Assembly (NCBI RefSeq): GCF_018408855.1
Contig: NZ_AP024327.1
Coordinates: forward strand, 248,001 to 312,000
DNA: 64,000 nucleotides
Source: Caballeronia sp. NK8
GTDB lineage: Bacteria; Pseudomonadota; Gammaproteobacteria; Burkholderiales; Burkholderiaceae
Reading direction: 5' to 3'
The notes below the pieces were generated by a model. The model ran no database searches, was not told the DNA's origin, and worked only from the letters and a program-made list of their open reading frames with translations. This document shows, one piece after another, positions 1 to 7,811 of the stretch. Made by a program: the position numbers and the translations under genes. The first letter of the stretch is position 1. Each line of letters begins with the position of its first letter.

Positions 1-1
1 G

Positions 2-595
2 AAGAAGTATCGCTCGATTCTGCTCGTGAATCTGATGCTGACCATCGGTGGCGGCAGCGGCTATTACCTCACGTCGGGATACTTGCCGACTTTCCTCAAA
101 GTCGTCACGCATACGTCGGCGTCGAGCGCGGGCTGGATTCTGATGTGGTCGAGTGTCGCGGTGGTGATCGCATCGACAGCGGCGGGTCATCTGAGCACGA
201 TGATCGGCCGCAAGCGCAGTTTCATCTGGCTCGGCATTGTGCGTCTGATCTGCTTTCCGCTGCTCTATCTCGCCCTGCCACATGCGGACGACGTGTGGCT
301 CATCGGCTTCTTCGCAATCTTGCTCAGCGCGCTCGGCAGCGCGGGCTATGCGCCGATCCTCATCTTCCTCAACGAACGCTTTCCGACGGCGATCCGCGCA
401 TCGGGAACAGGCTTGTCGTGGAATCTGGGCTTCGCGGTGGGCGGCATCATGCCGACGGTCGTTTCGGTGATCGCGGGATCGCCAGCCGATCTGCCGATGG
501 TGCTTGCGGTCGCTCTCGTCGCGATCAGTGTGATATTTCTCGTTGGCGCGTTCATCGTGCCTGAAACAATGGGCCGTCTGAACGACGAGGACTGA
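2..595 (+). CDS. MFS transporter, C-terminal part (MHS/sugar-porter type), cut by window start
   Basis: This is the last 197 residues of a membrane carrier whose start lies upstream of the window; the frame is open from base 2. The visible part is very hydrophobic, with about five or six membrane segments. It carries the cytoplasmic loop GHLSTMIGRKRSF and the late segment motif ERFPTAIRASGTGLSWNLG, both typical of the metabolite:H+ symporter and sugar-porter branches of the major facilitator superfamily. It ends VPETMGRL, the usual sugar-porter end. The substrate cannot be read from the sequence. A LysR-type remnant follows 21 bases downstream in the same frame. Confidence 0.9.
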   Translation, partial: KKYRSILLVNLMLTIGGGSGYYLTSGYLPTFLKVVTHTSASSAGWILMWSSVAVVIASTAAGHLSTMIGRKRSFIWLGIVRLICFPLLYLALPHADDVWLIGFFAILLSALGSAGYAPILIFLNERFPTAIRASGTGLSWNLGFAVGGIMPTVVSVIAGSPADLPMVLAVALVAISVIFLVGAFIVPETMGRLNDED

Positions 596-616
596 GGGTC
601 CGTTCTGTGGCTGCGC

Positions 617-1192
617 ATGTCGGCACGCGTGGGAAGGCAAATCGACAACTACACGGAAAACACGCTCGACCATTTGCTGCCGCTCATGCAGCGCCGCGAA
701 CTCGATATGGTTGTGTGCCGCCTCGAATCGGTGGTGCTGACCGCAGGCTTTACCGTCACCGAGTTATATAGCGATGAGATTCTGGTCGTCGCGCCAAAAA
801 ATCATCCACTGCATCGGCACAGTCACGTCACCTGGCGCGACGCGGCGGCCTGGCCGTGGATCATGCCGTCGATGGGCTCGCCCATGCGAACCGCTCTCGA
901 AGTCGAATTCGCCACTGCGGGCGTCGCTGCGCCGCACGTGTTGATGGAGTCGACGTCGCATCTGACCAACTGCGCGGTGGCGCGCCGCGTGCCGTGCCTG
1001 TTCGTCTCGACTCGCTTGCGGCGCGGTGAAACGGATCTGAATGGAGAGTTGCGGCAGCTACCATTGAAGGTGTCGACCGCGGTGCAGCGCGTCGGTGCGT
1101 TGACCGCCGAGCCGAGAAGCACGGCGGTGTCCGTGGTGCTGGCCGCGCTGCAGGCGGCTGGACGGGATTCGTTGTCCGCAGAAGCGAAATGA
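617..1192 (+). pseudogene. LysR-type regulator remnant, effector-binding half only
   Basis: The 191 codons match the C-terminal effector-binding domain of LysR-type regulators: HLLPLMQRRELDMVVCRLES near the start, the hinge-like ILVVAPKNHPL, and a final helix before the stop. An intact LysR protein has about 300 residues with a winged helix in the first 60. Nothing resembling that helix is found upstream, where the MFS stop codon (593-595) lies in the same frame. I infer that a deletion removed the DNA-binding part and left a non-functional remnant. A free-standing ligand-binding domain is possible but less likely. Confidence 0.65.
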
Positions 1193-1219
1193 CAGGCTGG
1201 CGCGCTCTGAGACCGGTCG

Positions 1220-1828
1220 TCAGCTCATGGGCTTCTCGATGTTCCCAGTCCCCGAGATCGGCTCGCCGCGATTGCGGGTCGTTGGTCCAATTCCCGCGAA
1301 CAACGCCGACGAGTCCATTCGCGCCAACAGTTCCGTCGGCGTCAGCCACGGATAGCTGAGCGTGTCTTGCAAGGACCGAAGCGTGGCCGAGCCCGGATCG
1401 TCGATCGTATCCATGCGCTCGATGGCGATGTGCAGCCCGACGATTCTGTCGGACCCATCGCCCATGCGCGCGATGCGCCACCGATATTCGCCTCGTCCAA
1501 GCCGCAGCGCGCCGTTGTCCTTCTGTCGCATCGCGACGAGCCAGGGCATCGTGCAGATGCCGTCGGCATCCACTTGCGGCGCGGCACAGACGTAATAAGT
1601 CCGGCAACTTTCGAACCGCTCGCCGAAGTCGGCGACCAGCGTCCTGGCGATCGCCGCGGCGCCGGTCACGCTGCGGGGAAAATCGATTGCATCTGTCGCA
1701 ATTTCGAACGTCAGTTCGGCGTCGGCAGCGAAGCAGTCCAAGATCAGTTCGGGCCGGTTCCGATCCTTCGCGCGGACGTAACATTCGAGCAACGATCGGG
1801 CAGAAGAGGCCGATATCGCAGCGTTCAT
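1220..1828 (-). CDS. SnoaL/NTF2-like fold protein
   Basis: A 202-residue soluble protein. The first 130 residues fit the SnoaL-like/NTF2 fold: an N-terminal helix with LLECYVRAKDRNRPELILDCFAADAELTFEI, then beta strands ending in GRGEYRWRIARMG. Members are polyketide cyclases, small dehydratases, isomerases or ligand-binding proteins, so no reaction can be named. The C-terminal 60 residues look like a family-specific extension. A good ribosome site, AAGGAG, sits just before the ATG. The gene is divergent from the marR gene across an 80-base interval holding a palindrome and a TATAAT box, so control by that regulator is plausible. Confidence 0.7.
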   Translation of the reverse strand: MNAAISASSARSLLECYVRAKDRNRPELILDCFAADAELTFEIATDAIDFPRSVTGAAAIARTLVADFGERFESCRTYYVCAAPQVDADGICTMPWLVAMRQKDNGALRLGRGEYRWRIARMGDGSDRIVGLHIAIERMDTIDDPGSATLRSLQDTLSYPWLTPTELLARMDSSALFAGIGPTTRNRGEPISGTGNIEKPMS

Positions 1829-1857
1829 GGCTAAAATCTCCTTTTCAAGCTTTGACG

Positions 1858-1879
1858 TATAATTATCTTACAAAGGTAA
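1858..1879. promoter_or_regulatory. Putative MarR operator with overlapping -10 box
   Basis: In the divergent interval a perfect TATAAT (1858-1863) runs into the inverted repeat TTATCTT-ACA-AAGGTAA (1863-1879; 6 of 7 arm positions pair). The right half ACAAAGGT resembles the ACAAAGCT half-sites at 3810-3817 and 3883-3890. Dyads of this size overlapping a promoter are typical of MarR autoregulation. That this MarR protein binds here is inference. Confidence 0.55.
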
Positions 1880-1908
1880 ATGGATTAGCATCCGGGAGTT
1901 TGAGTGTC

Positions 1909-2451
1909 ATGCCGAAGCAGAACGACGAATCCGCTCTGACGATTACCAATCCAGCGTGTCTCGTCGACGGGGCGGACACGGAATTCCGCCATTTGATCAA
2001 CGGTCTCCTGCCGTTCGCTGCCCGGCTTCTGTCCGTGCGCGACGGCTTCGGAACGCTCATCGGCCTGACCGGCATCCAGTATTCGCTGCTCGTTTCCGTC
2101 GCGCATCTTTCGCACGGCGAGGCGGTGACGGTGAACCGGCTGGCGGATCATCTCCATCTGAGTGGCGCGTTCGTCACGATCGAAACGGGCAAGCTCAAGA
2201 AGCTTGGCTTTATCGATAAACGCTCGGACCCCGACGACAAACGCAAGCTGCGTCTCACGGTGACATCGGCCGGGACGAAGCTGCTTCGCGAACTGGCCGC
2301 GACGCAGCAGCGCATCAACAACGTGCTGTTCGAAGGCGTGACGAAGACCGAGTTCAAGGCGCTGTGCTCGGTCGTCGACCGGCTTGTCGCAAATGGCGAT
2401 CGCGCGACGCTCGATCTCTCGCATCTGATCGCGCGGCAGGAAAAGTCGTGA
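1909..2451 (+). CDS. MarR-family transcriptional regulator
   Basis: A 180-residue winged-helix regulator of the MarR family, which usually acts as a dimeric repressor released by a small aromatic ligand. The central part shows the recognition helix region VNRLADHLHLSGAFVTIETGKLKKLGFI followed by the charged wing RSDPDDKRKLRLTVT, then the C-terminal dimerisation helices. The start chosen is the ATG at 1909, since this gives a normal MarR N-terminus; the frame is open further upstream but has no family match there. It probably controls itself and the operon starting at 3955 (see the palindromes). Confidence 0.88.
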   Translation: MPKQNDESALTITNPACLVDGADTEFRHLINGLLPFAARLLSVRDGFGTLIGLTGIQYSLLVSVAHLSHGEAVTVNRLADHLHLSGAFVTIETGKLKKLGFIDKRSDPDDKRKLRLTVTSAGTKLLRELAATQQRINNVLFEGVTKTEFKALCSVVDRLVANGDRATLDLSHLIARQEKS

Positions 2452-2471
2452 CATCGCCGCGGCCAGCATGA

Positions 2472-3683
2472 TCAGTGCTCGGCCCACTGGATCGTGCTCA
2501 GGTCGATGCCTTCCAGATGCATGTCCCACAACGGACTCAGCGCGCGCAGCCTGATCACGGTCTCCTGAACCTGGCGGATCACTTCGTCAACTTCCGCCTC
2601 GGTCGTGAAGCGGCCGAGTGTGAAGCGGATCGAGCTGTGCGCCAGTTCATCGCTGCGGCCGAGCGCGCGCAACACGTATGACGGTTCCAGCGACGCCGAC
2701 GTGCACGCCGACCCCGACGACACCGCGACACCCTTGATGCCCATGATGAGCGATTCGCCTTCGACGAAGGCGAAGCTGACGTTCAGATTGTGCGCGATGC
2801 GCTGCGTCATGTCGCCGTTGACGTAGACCTCATCCAGCTCCATGAGGCCCGCGAGCAGCCGGTCGCGCAGCGCACCGACTCGCCCGTTTTCCACTTCCAT
2901 CTCTTCCTTCGCGAGCCGGAACGCTTCACCCATGCCAACGATCTGATGCGTCGGCAGCGTGCCCGAGCGCATGCCGCGTTCGTGACCGCCGCCGTGCATC
3001 TGCGCTTCGATGCGCACGCGCGGCTTGCGCCGAACATACAGCGCGCCGATACCTTTCGGACCGTAGACCTTGTGCGCGGTGACCGTCAGCAGATCGACGT
3101 CGAGCGCGCCGACATCGATGGTGATCTTGCCTGCCGCCTGCACTGCGTCGCAATGAAACACAATGCCTTTTTCTCGGCACATCGCGCCGATTTCGGCGAT
3201 CGGCTGCACCACGCCGGTTTCGTTGTTGACCATCATGACGGACACGAGGACCGTGTCGGCGCGTAGCGCCGCGCGCACCGTGGCGACGTCGAGCAATCCG
3301 TCGTGCCCCACGTCCACATACGTGACGTCGATCCCTTGCCGCTCCAGCTCGCGGCACGTATCCAGCACCGCCTTGTGCTCTGTCTTCACCGTGACGATGT
3401 GACGGCCCCGCGCCTTGTAGAAGTTCACCGCACCCTTGATCGCGAGATTGTTCCCTTCGGTCGCGCCCGACGTCCAGACGATTTCGCGCGGGTCCGCATG
3501 CAGCAGAGCGGCCACATGGCGGCGCGCTGCTTCCACCGCTTCTTCCGCTTCCCAGCCGTAACCGTGGCTGCGCGATGCCGGATTGCCGAAGCGCTCGTAA
3601 AGGTACGGAACCATTTTTTCGACCACGCGCGGATCGACGGGCGTCGTTGCGCTGTAGTCCATGTAGATGGGGCGTGAGTTCAT
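2472..3683 (-). CDS. Cysteine desulfurase, IscS type
   Basis: A 403-residue PLP enzyme that removes sulfur from L-cysteine as a protein persulfide, for iron-sulfur clusters or thio-modifications. The PLP lysine is K205 in [10 protein letters not shown] and the mobile-loop cysteine is C327 in [21 protein letters not shown]. The end [16 protein letters not shown] is the IscS C-terminus rather than the SufS or NifS one. Length and residue numbering match E. coli IscS closely. No iscR, iscU or hscA lies nearby, so this is probably a second, stand-alone copy. It is divergent from a flavin monooxygenase operon and one of the palindromes lies before it. Confidence 0.92.
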   Translation of the reverse strand: MNSRPIYMDYSATTPVDPRVVEKMVPYLYERFGNPASRSHGYGWEAEEAVEAARRHVAALLHADPREIVWTSGATEGNNLAIKGAVNFYKARGRHIVTVKTEHKAVLDTCRELERQGIDVTYVDVGHDGLLDVATVRAALRADTVLVSVMMVNNETGVVQPIAEIGAMCREKGIVFHCDAVQAAGKITIDVGALDVDLLTVTAHKVYGPKGIGALYVRRKPRVRIEAQMHGGGHERGMRSGTLPTHQIVGMGEAFRLAKEEMEVENGRVGALRDRLLAGLMELDEVYVNGDMTQRIAHNLNVSFAFVEGESLIMGIKGVAVSSGSACTSASLEPSYVLRALGRSDELAHSSIRFTLGRFTTEAEVDEVIRQVQETVIRLRALSPLWDMHLEGIDLSTIQWAEH

Positions 3684-3800
3684 CGATCGTTCTCCAGTGC
3701 AGTGCCTTCTTCAACGCGAGGCGTCGCGTAGCGCAAGTTGGCCGCAGTGTAGCCCGGACACTTGCGTGCTCTGGCCAACACCCATTCTCCGGGTAGGGTT

Positions 3801-3817
3801 GTCTTTCATACAAAGCT
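3801..3817. promoter_or_regulatory. Putative MarR-type half-conserved operator upstream of the desulfurase gene
   Basis: The 17-mer ending ACAAAGCT (3810-3817) repeats the right half of the palindrome at 3874-3890 exactly and the left half only partly (CTTT agrees). It lies about 120 bases upstream of the desulfurase start on the minus strand. It may be a second, weaker operator. Confidence 0.4.
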
Positions 3818-3841
3818 TTTTTAACGAGGGTAAACGATAGC

Positions 3842-3870
3842 TTGAACGACGCCGATTGCTGTCATTTAAT
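3842..3870 (+). promoter_or_regulatory. Putative sigma70 promoter of the monooxygenase operon
   Basis: TTGAAC (3842-3847) and TTTAAT (3865-3870) are separated by exactly 17 bases and each differs from consensus at one position. The predicted transcription start, near 3877, falls inside the palindrome 3874-3890, a layout that fits repression. Confidence 0.6.
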
Positions 3871-3873
3871 AAA

Positions 3874-3890
3874 AGCTATGTAACAAAGCT
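3874..3890. promoter_or_regulatory. Palindromic operator, probably for the MarR protein
   Basis: AGCTATGTAACAAAGCT is a 17-base dyad around position 3882 (AGCT-w-TGT-n-ACA-w-AGCT; only the two w positions break symmetry). It covers the predicted transcription start of the operon beginning at 3955. It shares its half-site with sequences at 3810-3817 and, with one change, 1870-1877 beside the marR gene. Confidence 0.6.
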
Positions 3891-3954
3891 AAAAAACAAT
3901 GATTGATGTACCCCGAAGAAGCGTCGCCGGCAGCGCGGCGCGAAGGAGAACGAG

Positions 3955-4485
3955 ATGAAAGATTGCATCGTACGGCAGAGCGGCGATCCGCAAGTGCAGC
4001 GTCAGTTTCGGTCCGCGTTGTCCATGTTCGCGACGGGTGTCGCGGTCATCACGGCGCCGAGGCGCGAAGGAGCGCCGATCGGCATGACGGTCGCGTCGTT
4101 CAATTCGGTGTCGCTCGATCCGCCGCTGATTCTGTTTTCGGTGGACCGGCGCAGCCTCAGCCTCGCCGATCTGTGCGTGGCCGGCAGCTACGCGGTCAAC
4201 GTGCTCGAAGAATCGCAGCAGGACATGTCGAACCGTTTCGCGAGGGCCAGCGGCGACAAATGGGGCTGGCGCGATGCGGCAAACGAGCCGGGCGACGAAC
4301 CGGTCCTGCTTCCCGACACCCTCGCAACCTTCGAATGCGAGCCCTATGCGCAATACGACGGCGGTGACCACGTGATCTTCGTCGGCCGCGTGACGCGTCA
4401 TCGCATGCGCTCGCAAGGGCGTCCGCTTATTTTCTTCGGCGGCCGCTATCACACGCTCAACGGCGTACACGCAGCGTCGGCCTGA
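3955..4485 (+). CDS. NAD(P)H:flavin oxidoreductase, HpaC-like component of a two-component monooxygenase
   Basis: A 176-residue flavin reductase of the HpaC/DIM6-NTAB family. It would supply reduced flavin to the monooxygenase encoded 31 bases downstream. Family hallmarks are the start region FRSALSMFATGVAVITA, GMTVASFNSVSLDPPLILFSV for the flavin phosphate site, SYAVNVLEESQQDMSNRFA, and the C-terminal FFGGRYHTL. Length is typical. GGAG precedes the ATG at good spacing. It is the first gene of a ten-gene operon running to 13192, and the palindrome at 3874 lies upstream. Confidence 0.9.
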   Translation: MKDCIVRQSGDPQVQRQFRSALSMFATGVAVITAPRREGAPIGMTVASFNSVSLDPPLILFSVDRRSLSLADLCVAGSYAVNVLEESQQDMSNRFARASGDKWGWRDAANEPGDEPVLLPDTLATFECEPYAQYDGGDHVIFVGRVTRHRMRSQGRPLIFFGGRYHTLNGVHAASA

Positions 4486-4516
4486 AACGGCGGACGAATT
4501 CATCCTGGAGAACACC

Positions 4517-5998
4517 ATGATCAAGAACGGCACTCAACACATCGCGTCATTGCGCGACGGACGTCAGGTTTATCTCGACGGCAAGGCAGTCGGCGATGTC
4601 ACCGCGCACCCCGCATTCCGCAATTCAATTCGCAGCTATGCGAGCCTTTACGACTATCAGGCGCGCCCGGAGAACGTCGAGAAGATGACTTTCGTTTCGC
4701 CGGATTCGGGCAATCGCGTGAGCCGTATCTGGGAACTGCCGACGTCGTATGAGCAACTGGTCGAGCGCCGCTCCGCGCTCGAAGCGTGGACGGAACTGCA
4801 CTTCGGATTCATGGGCCGCTCGCCGGATCACGTCGCGTCGTGCATCTCGGGCATGGTCATGGGCATCGATCTGTTCGAGCAATACGACCCGGCACGTGCC
4901 GGAGCGCTGCGCGACTACTACAAGTATGCCCGCGACAACGATCTCTTCCTGACCTACGTGATCGTCAATCCGCAGGCGAATCAGTCGAAGTCGGCGCATG
5001 AGCAGGAGGACAAATATCTCGCGGTGGGTATCGTCGATCAGGACGCGGAAGGCATCACGGTGCGAGGCGCGAAGATGCTCGCGACGAGCGGCATCATGGC
5101 GAACGAAGTCTTCTGCAGTTGCATTCAGCCGCTGCGTGAAGGCGACGAGATGTATGCGCTGTCGTTCGCGATTCCGATGAACGCGAAGGGCATGAAGGTG
5201 ATGTCGCGCAAGTCGTACGAGGAACACGCGCAATCGGTTTTCGACAACCCGCTGTCGAGCCGCTATGACGAGAACGACGCTGTGCTGTACTTCGACGACG
5301 TCAAGGTGCCGTGGGAGCGGATCTTCGTCGCCGGCAATGTCTCGATGTGCGCAAAGCAGTTTCATGTGACGCCCGCGCACGTCTACCAGAACTATCAATG
5401 TCAGGTGCGCCTGATGACGAAGCTGCGCTTTCTCGTCGGGCTCGGTCTCAGGATTTCGGAAATCAACGGCACGAATGCGTTTCCGCAAGTGCGCGAGACG
5501 CTGGGGCAGCTCGCATCGGAAGCGTCGATGGTCGAGGCGTATGTATACGGCATGGAAGCGAAAGGGAGTGTCGTCAACGGTTATTACGTGCCCGATCGAA
5601 ACATGCTGTACAGCTCGCAAGTGCTTACGCAGCAGCTCTATTCGAAGATCCTCACCACGCTGCGCGAACTCGCGGGCGGCGGAATGATCATGCTGCCGTC
5701 GAGCGTGCACGACTTCGAGAACCCGGACCTCGCACGCATCATCGAGAAGACGCAGAAGTCGCCCATCTGCAGCGCGGAGGAACGCGTGAAGTTCTTCAAG
5801 CTCGCGTGGGACGCGGTCGGCTCGGAGTTCGCCTCGCGTCACAACCAATACGAGTTGTTCTATGCGGGCGCGTCCTTCGTGACCAAGGGTCATGCGTATC
5901 GCAGCTACGACTGGCGCCGTGCCACCGGTCTCGTCGACGCCATGTTGTCCAGCTATTCGCTCGATTCGGAACTGGCGAAGACGCGCCAGGCCGCCTGA
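4517..5998 (+). CDS. FADH2-dependent aromatic monooxygenase, HpaB family
   Basis: A 493-residue protein of the 4-hydroxyphenylacetate 3-hydroxylase large-subunit family (acyl-CoA-dehydrogenase fold), which hydroxylates phenolic or heteroaromatic rings with free reduced flavin. Typical elements are HFGFMGRSPDHVASCISGMVMG, YVIVNPQANQSK, the FAD-binding ARGAKMLATSG-like stretch, and YFDDVKVPWERIFVAGN. Length fits HpaB and the related pyrrole-2-carboxylate and chlorophenol enzymes. The neighbouring cupin, amidase and HAAT importer are not the usual hpa pathway genes, so the substrate is probably not 4-hydroxyphenylacetate. The true substrate is unknown. Confidence 0.85.
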   Translation: MIKNGTQHIASLRDGRQVYLDGKAVGDVTAHPAFRNSIRSYASLYDYQARPENVEKMTFVSPDSGNRVSRIWELPTSYEQLVERRSALEAWTELHFGFMGRSPDHVASCISGMVMGIDLFEQYDPARAGALRDYYKYARDNDLFLTYVIVNPQANQSKSAHEQEDKYLAVGIVDQDAEGITVRGAKMLATSGIMANEVFCSCIQPLREGDEMYALSFAIPMNAKGMKVMSRKSYEEHAQSVFDNPLSSRYDENDAVLYFDDVKVPWERIFVAGNVSMCAKQFHVTPAHVYQNYQCQVRLMTKLRFLVGLGLRISEINGTNAFPQVRETLGQLASEASMVEAYVYGMEAKGSVVNGYYVPDRNMLYSSQVLTQQLYSKILTTLRELAGGGMIMLPSSVHDFENPDLARIIEKTQKSPICSAEERVKFFKLAWDAVGSEFASRHNQYELFYAGASFVTKGHAYRSYDWRRATGLVDAMLSSYSLDSELAKTRQAA

Positions 5999-6041
5999 GA
6001 ACGACTCAACGCAATCAACGCTTCCCCCACAGGAGAACCAC

Positions 6042-6428
6042 ATGGCAATCAACAAACTTCACAATGAGTTCCACGGACTCGACATGGCCGACGGCTGGCA
6101 GTTGCCGGAAGGTTATGCGCCCGGTTCCGGCGCACAGGAGCTGATCCTTTCCGGCGCGCTCGACACCGACAACAAGCGCGGCAGCCGCACGCGATTGCTG
6201 CGCCTTCCCGCCGGGATGTACACGACAAAGCCGTTCGTCCACGACTACTGGGAGGAAGTATTTCTCGTCGAGGGCGATCTGACGGTCGGCAATGACGAGA
6301 GAGGCGAGGGCGGCAAGCCCTTCGAAGGCTACACGTACGCGGTGCGTCCGCCGGGCGCGTGGCATGGCCCGTTCAGGTCGAACGGCGGCTGCGTGCTGCT
6401 CGAAGTGCACTACTACGATCCGGCCTGA
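6042..6428 (+). CDS. Small cupin-domain protein
   Basis: A 128-residue single cupin. The barrel core is visible as RTRLLRLPAGMYTTKPFVHDYWEEVFLVEGDLTVG, with a second motif YAVRPPGAWHGPFRSNGGCVLLEVHYY. Possible metal ligands are the histidine and glutamates of HDYWEE and the histidine of AWHGPF. Small cupins in catabolic operons act as ring-opening dioxygenases, isomerases or binding proteins; which applies here cannot be told. AGGAG lies just before the ATG. The amidase gene starts 2 bases after its stop, so the two are probably coupled. Confidence 0.78.
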   Translation: MAINKLHNEFHGLDMADGWQLPEGYAPGSGAQELILSGALDTDNKRGSRTRLLRLPAGMYTTKPFVHDYWEEVFLVEGDLTVGNDERGEGGKPFEGYTYAVRPPGAWHGPFRSNGGCVLLEVHYYDPA

Positions 6429-6430
6429 TC

Positions 6431-7774
6431 ATGTTGCCCGCTCTCGATTCATTGCGTGCCCAACTCGTCGATGGCCGTATCGATGCCGCGTCGCTTCTCG
6501 CGTCGTGCATCGAACGAATCGGCGATGAGTCGGGCGAAGGAAAGCGCGTCTTTCCGCACGGCGCGAGTGCCGCGGCACCAGTCCAGGCGAAGGCGAGCGA
6601 TGCACTGCGTCGCCATGGTGTCGCGGGTCCGCTCTCGGGCATTCCAATTTCGGTGAAGGATCTGTTCGACGTGCAGGGCGAAATCACGCGCGCCGGCAGC
6701 CGGGTCCTTCCCGAACGGGCCGCCACGCGCGACGCCGTCGCGATCGGCAGATTGCGTGCGGCGGGCGCGGTGTTCGTCGGGCGCACCAACATGACCGAGT
6801 TCGCGTACTCGGGCCTCGGCATCAATCCGCATTACGGGACGCCCGCGAATCCGTTCGACCGGCGCGCCGGGCGGATTCCCGGCGGTTCGTCGTCGGGCGC
6901 GGCGGTGTCGGTAACCGATGGCATGGCCGCTGCCGCGATCGGCTCGGATACGGGCGGCTCGTGCCGAATTCCTGCCGCGTTGTGCGGCCTCGCGGGCTTC
7001 AAGCCGACAGCCGCGCGCATCCCGCTCGCAGGCGCGGTGCCGTTGTCGTCGAGCTATGACTCGATCGGGTCCATGGCGCCCAGCGTCGCGTGCTGCGCCG
7101 CGCTCGATTCGATCATGGCGGGCCATACGGAACCCGCCGAGATCCTGCCGCTGCCGCTGAGCGGTCTGCGGCTCGCGATACCGAAGGACATCGTGCTCAA
7201 TGACCTGGACGCACACGTCGCCGCCACGTTCGAGCGCGCGATTGCACGTCTGACGGCGGCGGGTGCGATCGTGCGCGAAGTCTCGTTCGACAGCTGGCAG
7301 CACCTCGCGGCGATCGGCCAGCATGGCGGCCTCGTCGCGGCCGAAGCATGGGCGTGGCACGTCGGACTGATCAAGCGTCATGCCGACGCGTACGACCCGC
7401 GCGTGATCGCCCGCATCCGGCTCGGTAGCGAGCACAGCACGGCCGAATACCTGCGCAATCGGACGTTGCGTGCGCAGCTATGCCGTCAGGCCGACGATGA
7501 GTTGCGTCCCTTCGACGCCATCGTCTGCCCGACGGTGCCGATAGTCGCGCCGCGCATCGCGGACCTCGACGAGGAACCCGCGTACACGTCGACGAACCGC
7601 TTGCTGCTGCGCAATCCGTCGATCGCCAACATGCTCGATCTGTGCGCGCTGTCGATTCCGTGTCACGCGGATGGGGACGCGCCTGTGGGACTGATGTTGA
7701 TGGGCAGGCACATGAGCGATCACCAGTTGCTCGCGATGGGTATCGGTGTCGAGGCAGTCGTGCGTCCGCAATGA
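6431..7774 (+). CDS. Amidase-signature hydrolase
   Basis: A 447-residue amidase-signature enzyme that cleaves a carboxamide, an imide-like bond or a cyclic amide. The catalytic set is present: K76 in ISVKDLFD, the cis-serine within GGSSSG (151-156), and the nucleophile S177 in GSDTGGSCR. The start at 6431 leaves only 2 bases after the cupin stop. In this operon the likely substrate is the product of the monooxygenase, or an imported amide. One possible parallel is pyrrole-2-carboxylate breakdown, where a two-component hydroxylase precedes an amide cleavage; this is only a suggestion. Confidence 0.88.
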   Translation: MLPALDSLRAQLVDGRIDAASLLASCIERIGDESGEGKRVFPHGASAAAPVQAKASDALRRHGVAGPLSGIPISVKDLFDVQGEITRAGSRVLPERAATRDAVAIGRLRAAGAVFVGRTNMTEFAYSGLGINPHYGTPANPFDRRAGRIPGGSSSGAAVSVTDGMAAAAIGSDTGGSCRIPAALCGLAGFKPTAARIPLAGAVPLSSSYDSIGSMAPSVACCAALDSIMAGHTEPAEILPLPLSGLRLAIPKDIVLNDLDAHVAATFERAIARLTAAGAIVREVSFDSWQHLAAIGQHGGLVAAEAWAWHVGLIKRHADAYDPRVIARIRLGSEHSTAEYLRNRTLRAQLCRQADDELRPFDAIVCPTVPIVAPRIADLDEEPAYTSTNRLLLRNPSIANMLDLCALSIPCHADGDAPVGLMLMGRHMSDHQLLAMGIGVEAVVRPQ

Positions 7775-7811
7775 CGCGGCGTGCTTCAAGAATATATATC
7801 AGGAGACTTCC

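Noticed and set aside
4517..5998. Naming the monooxygenase hpaB outright
   Set aside because: The family includes enzymes for several phenols and for pyrrole-2-carboxylate; the neighbouring genes are not those of the 4-hydroxyphenylacetate pathway.
4625..6055. A 476-codon antisense frame over the HpaB-type monooxygenase gene
   Set aside because: Same antisense pattern; the sense frame matches a known enzyme family throughout.
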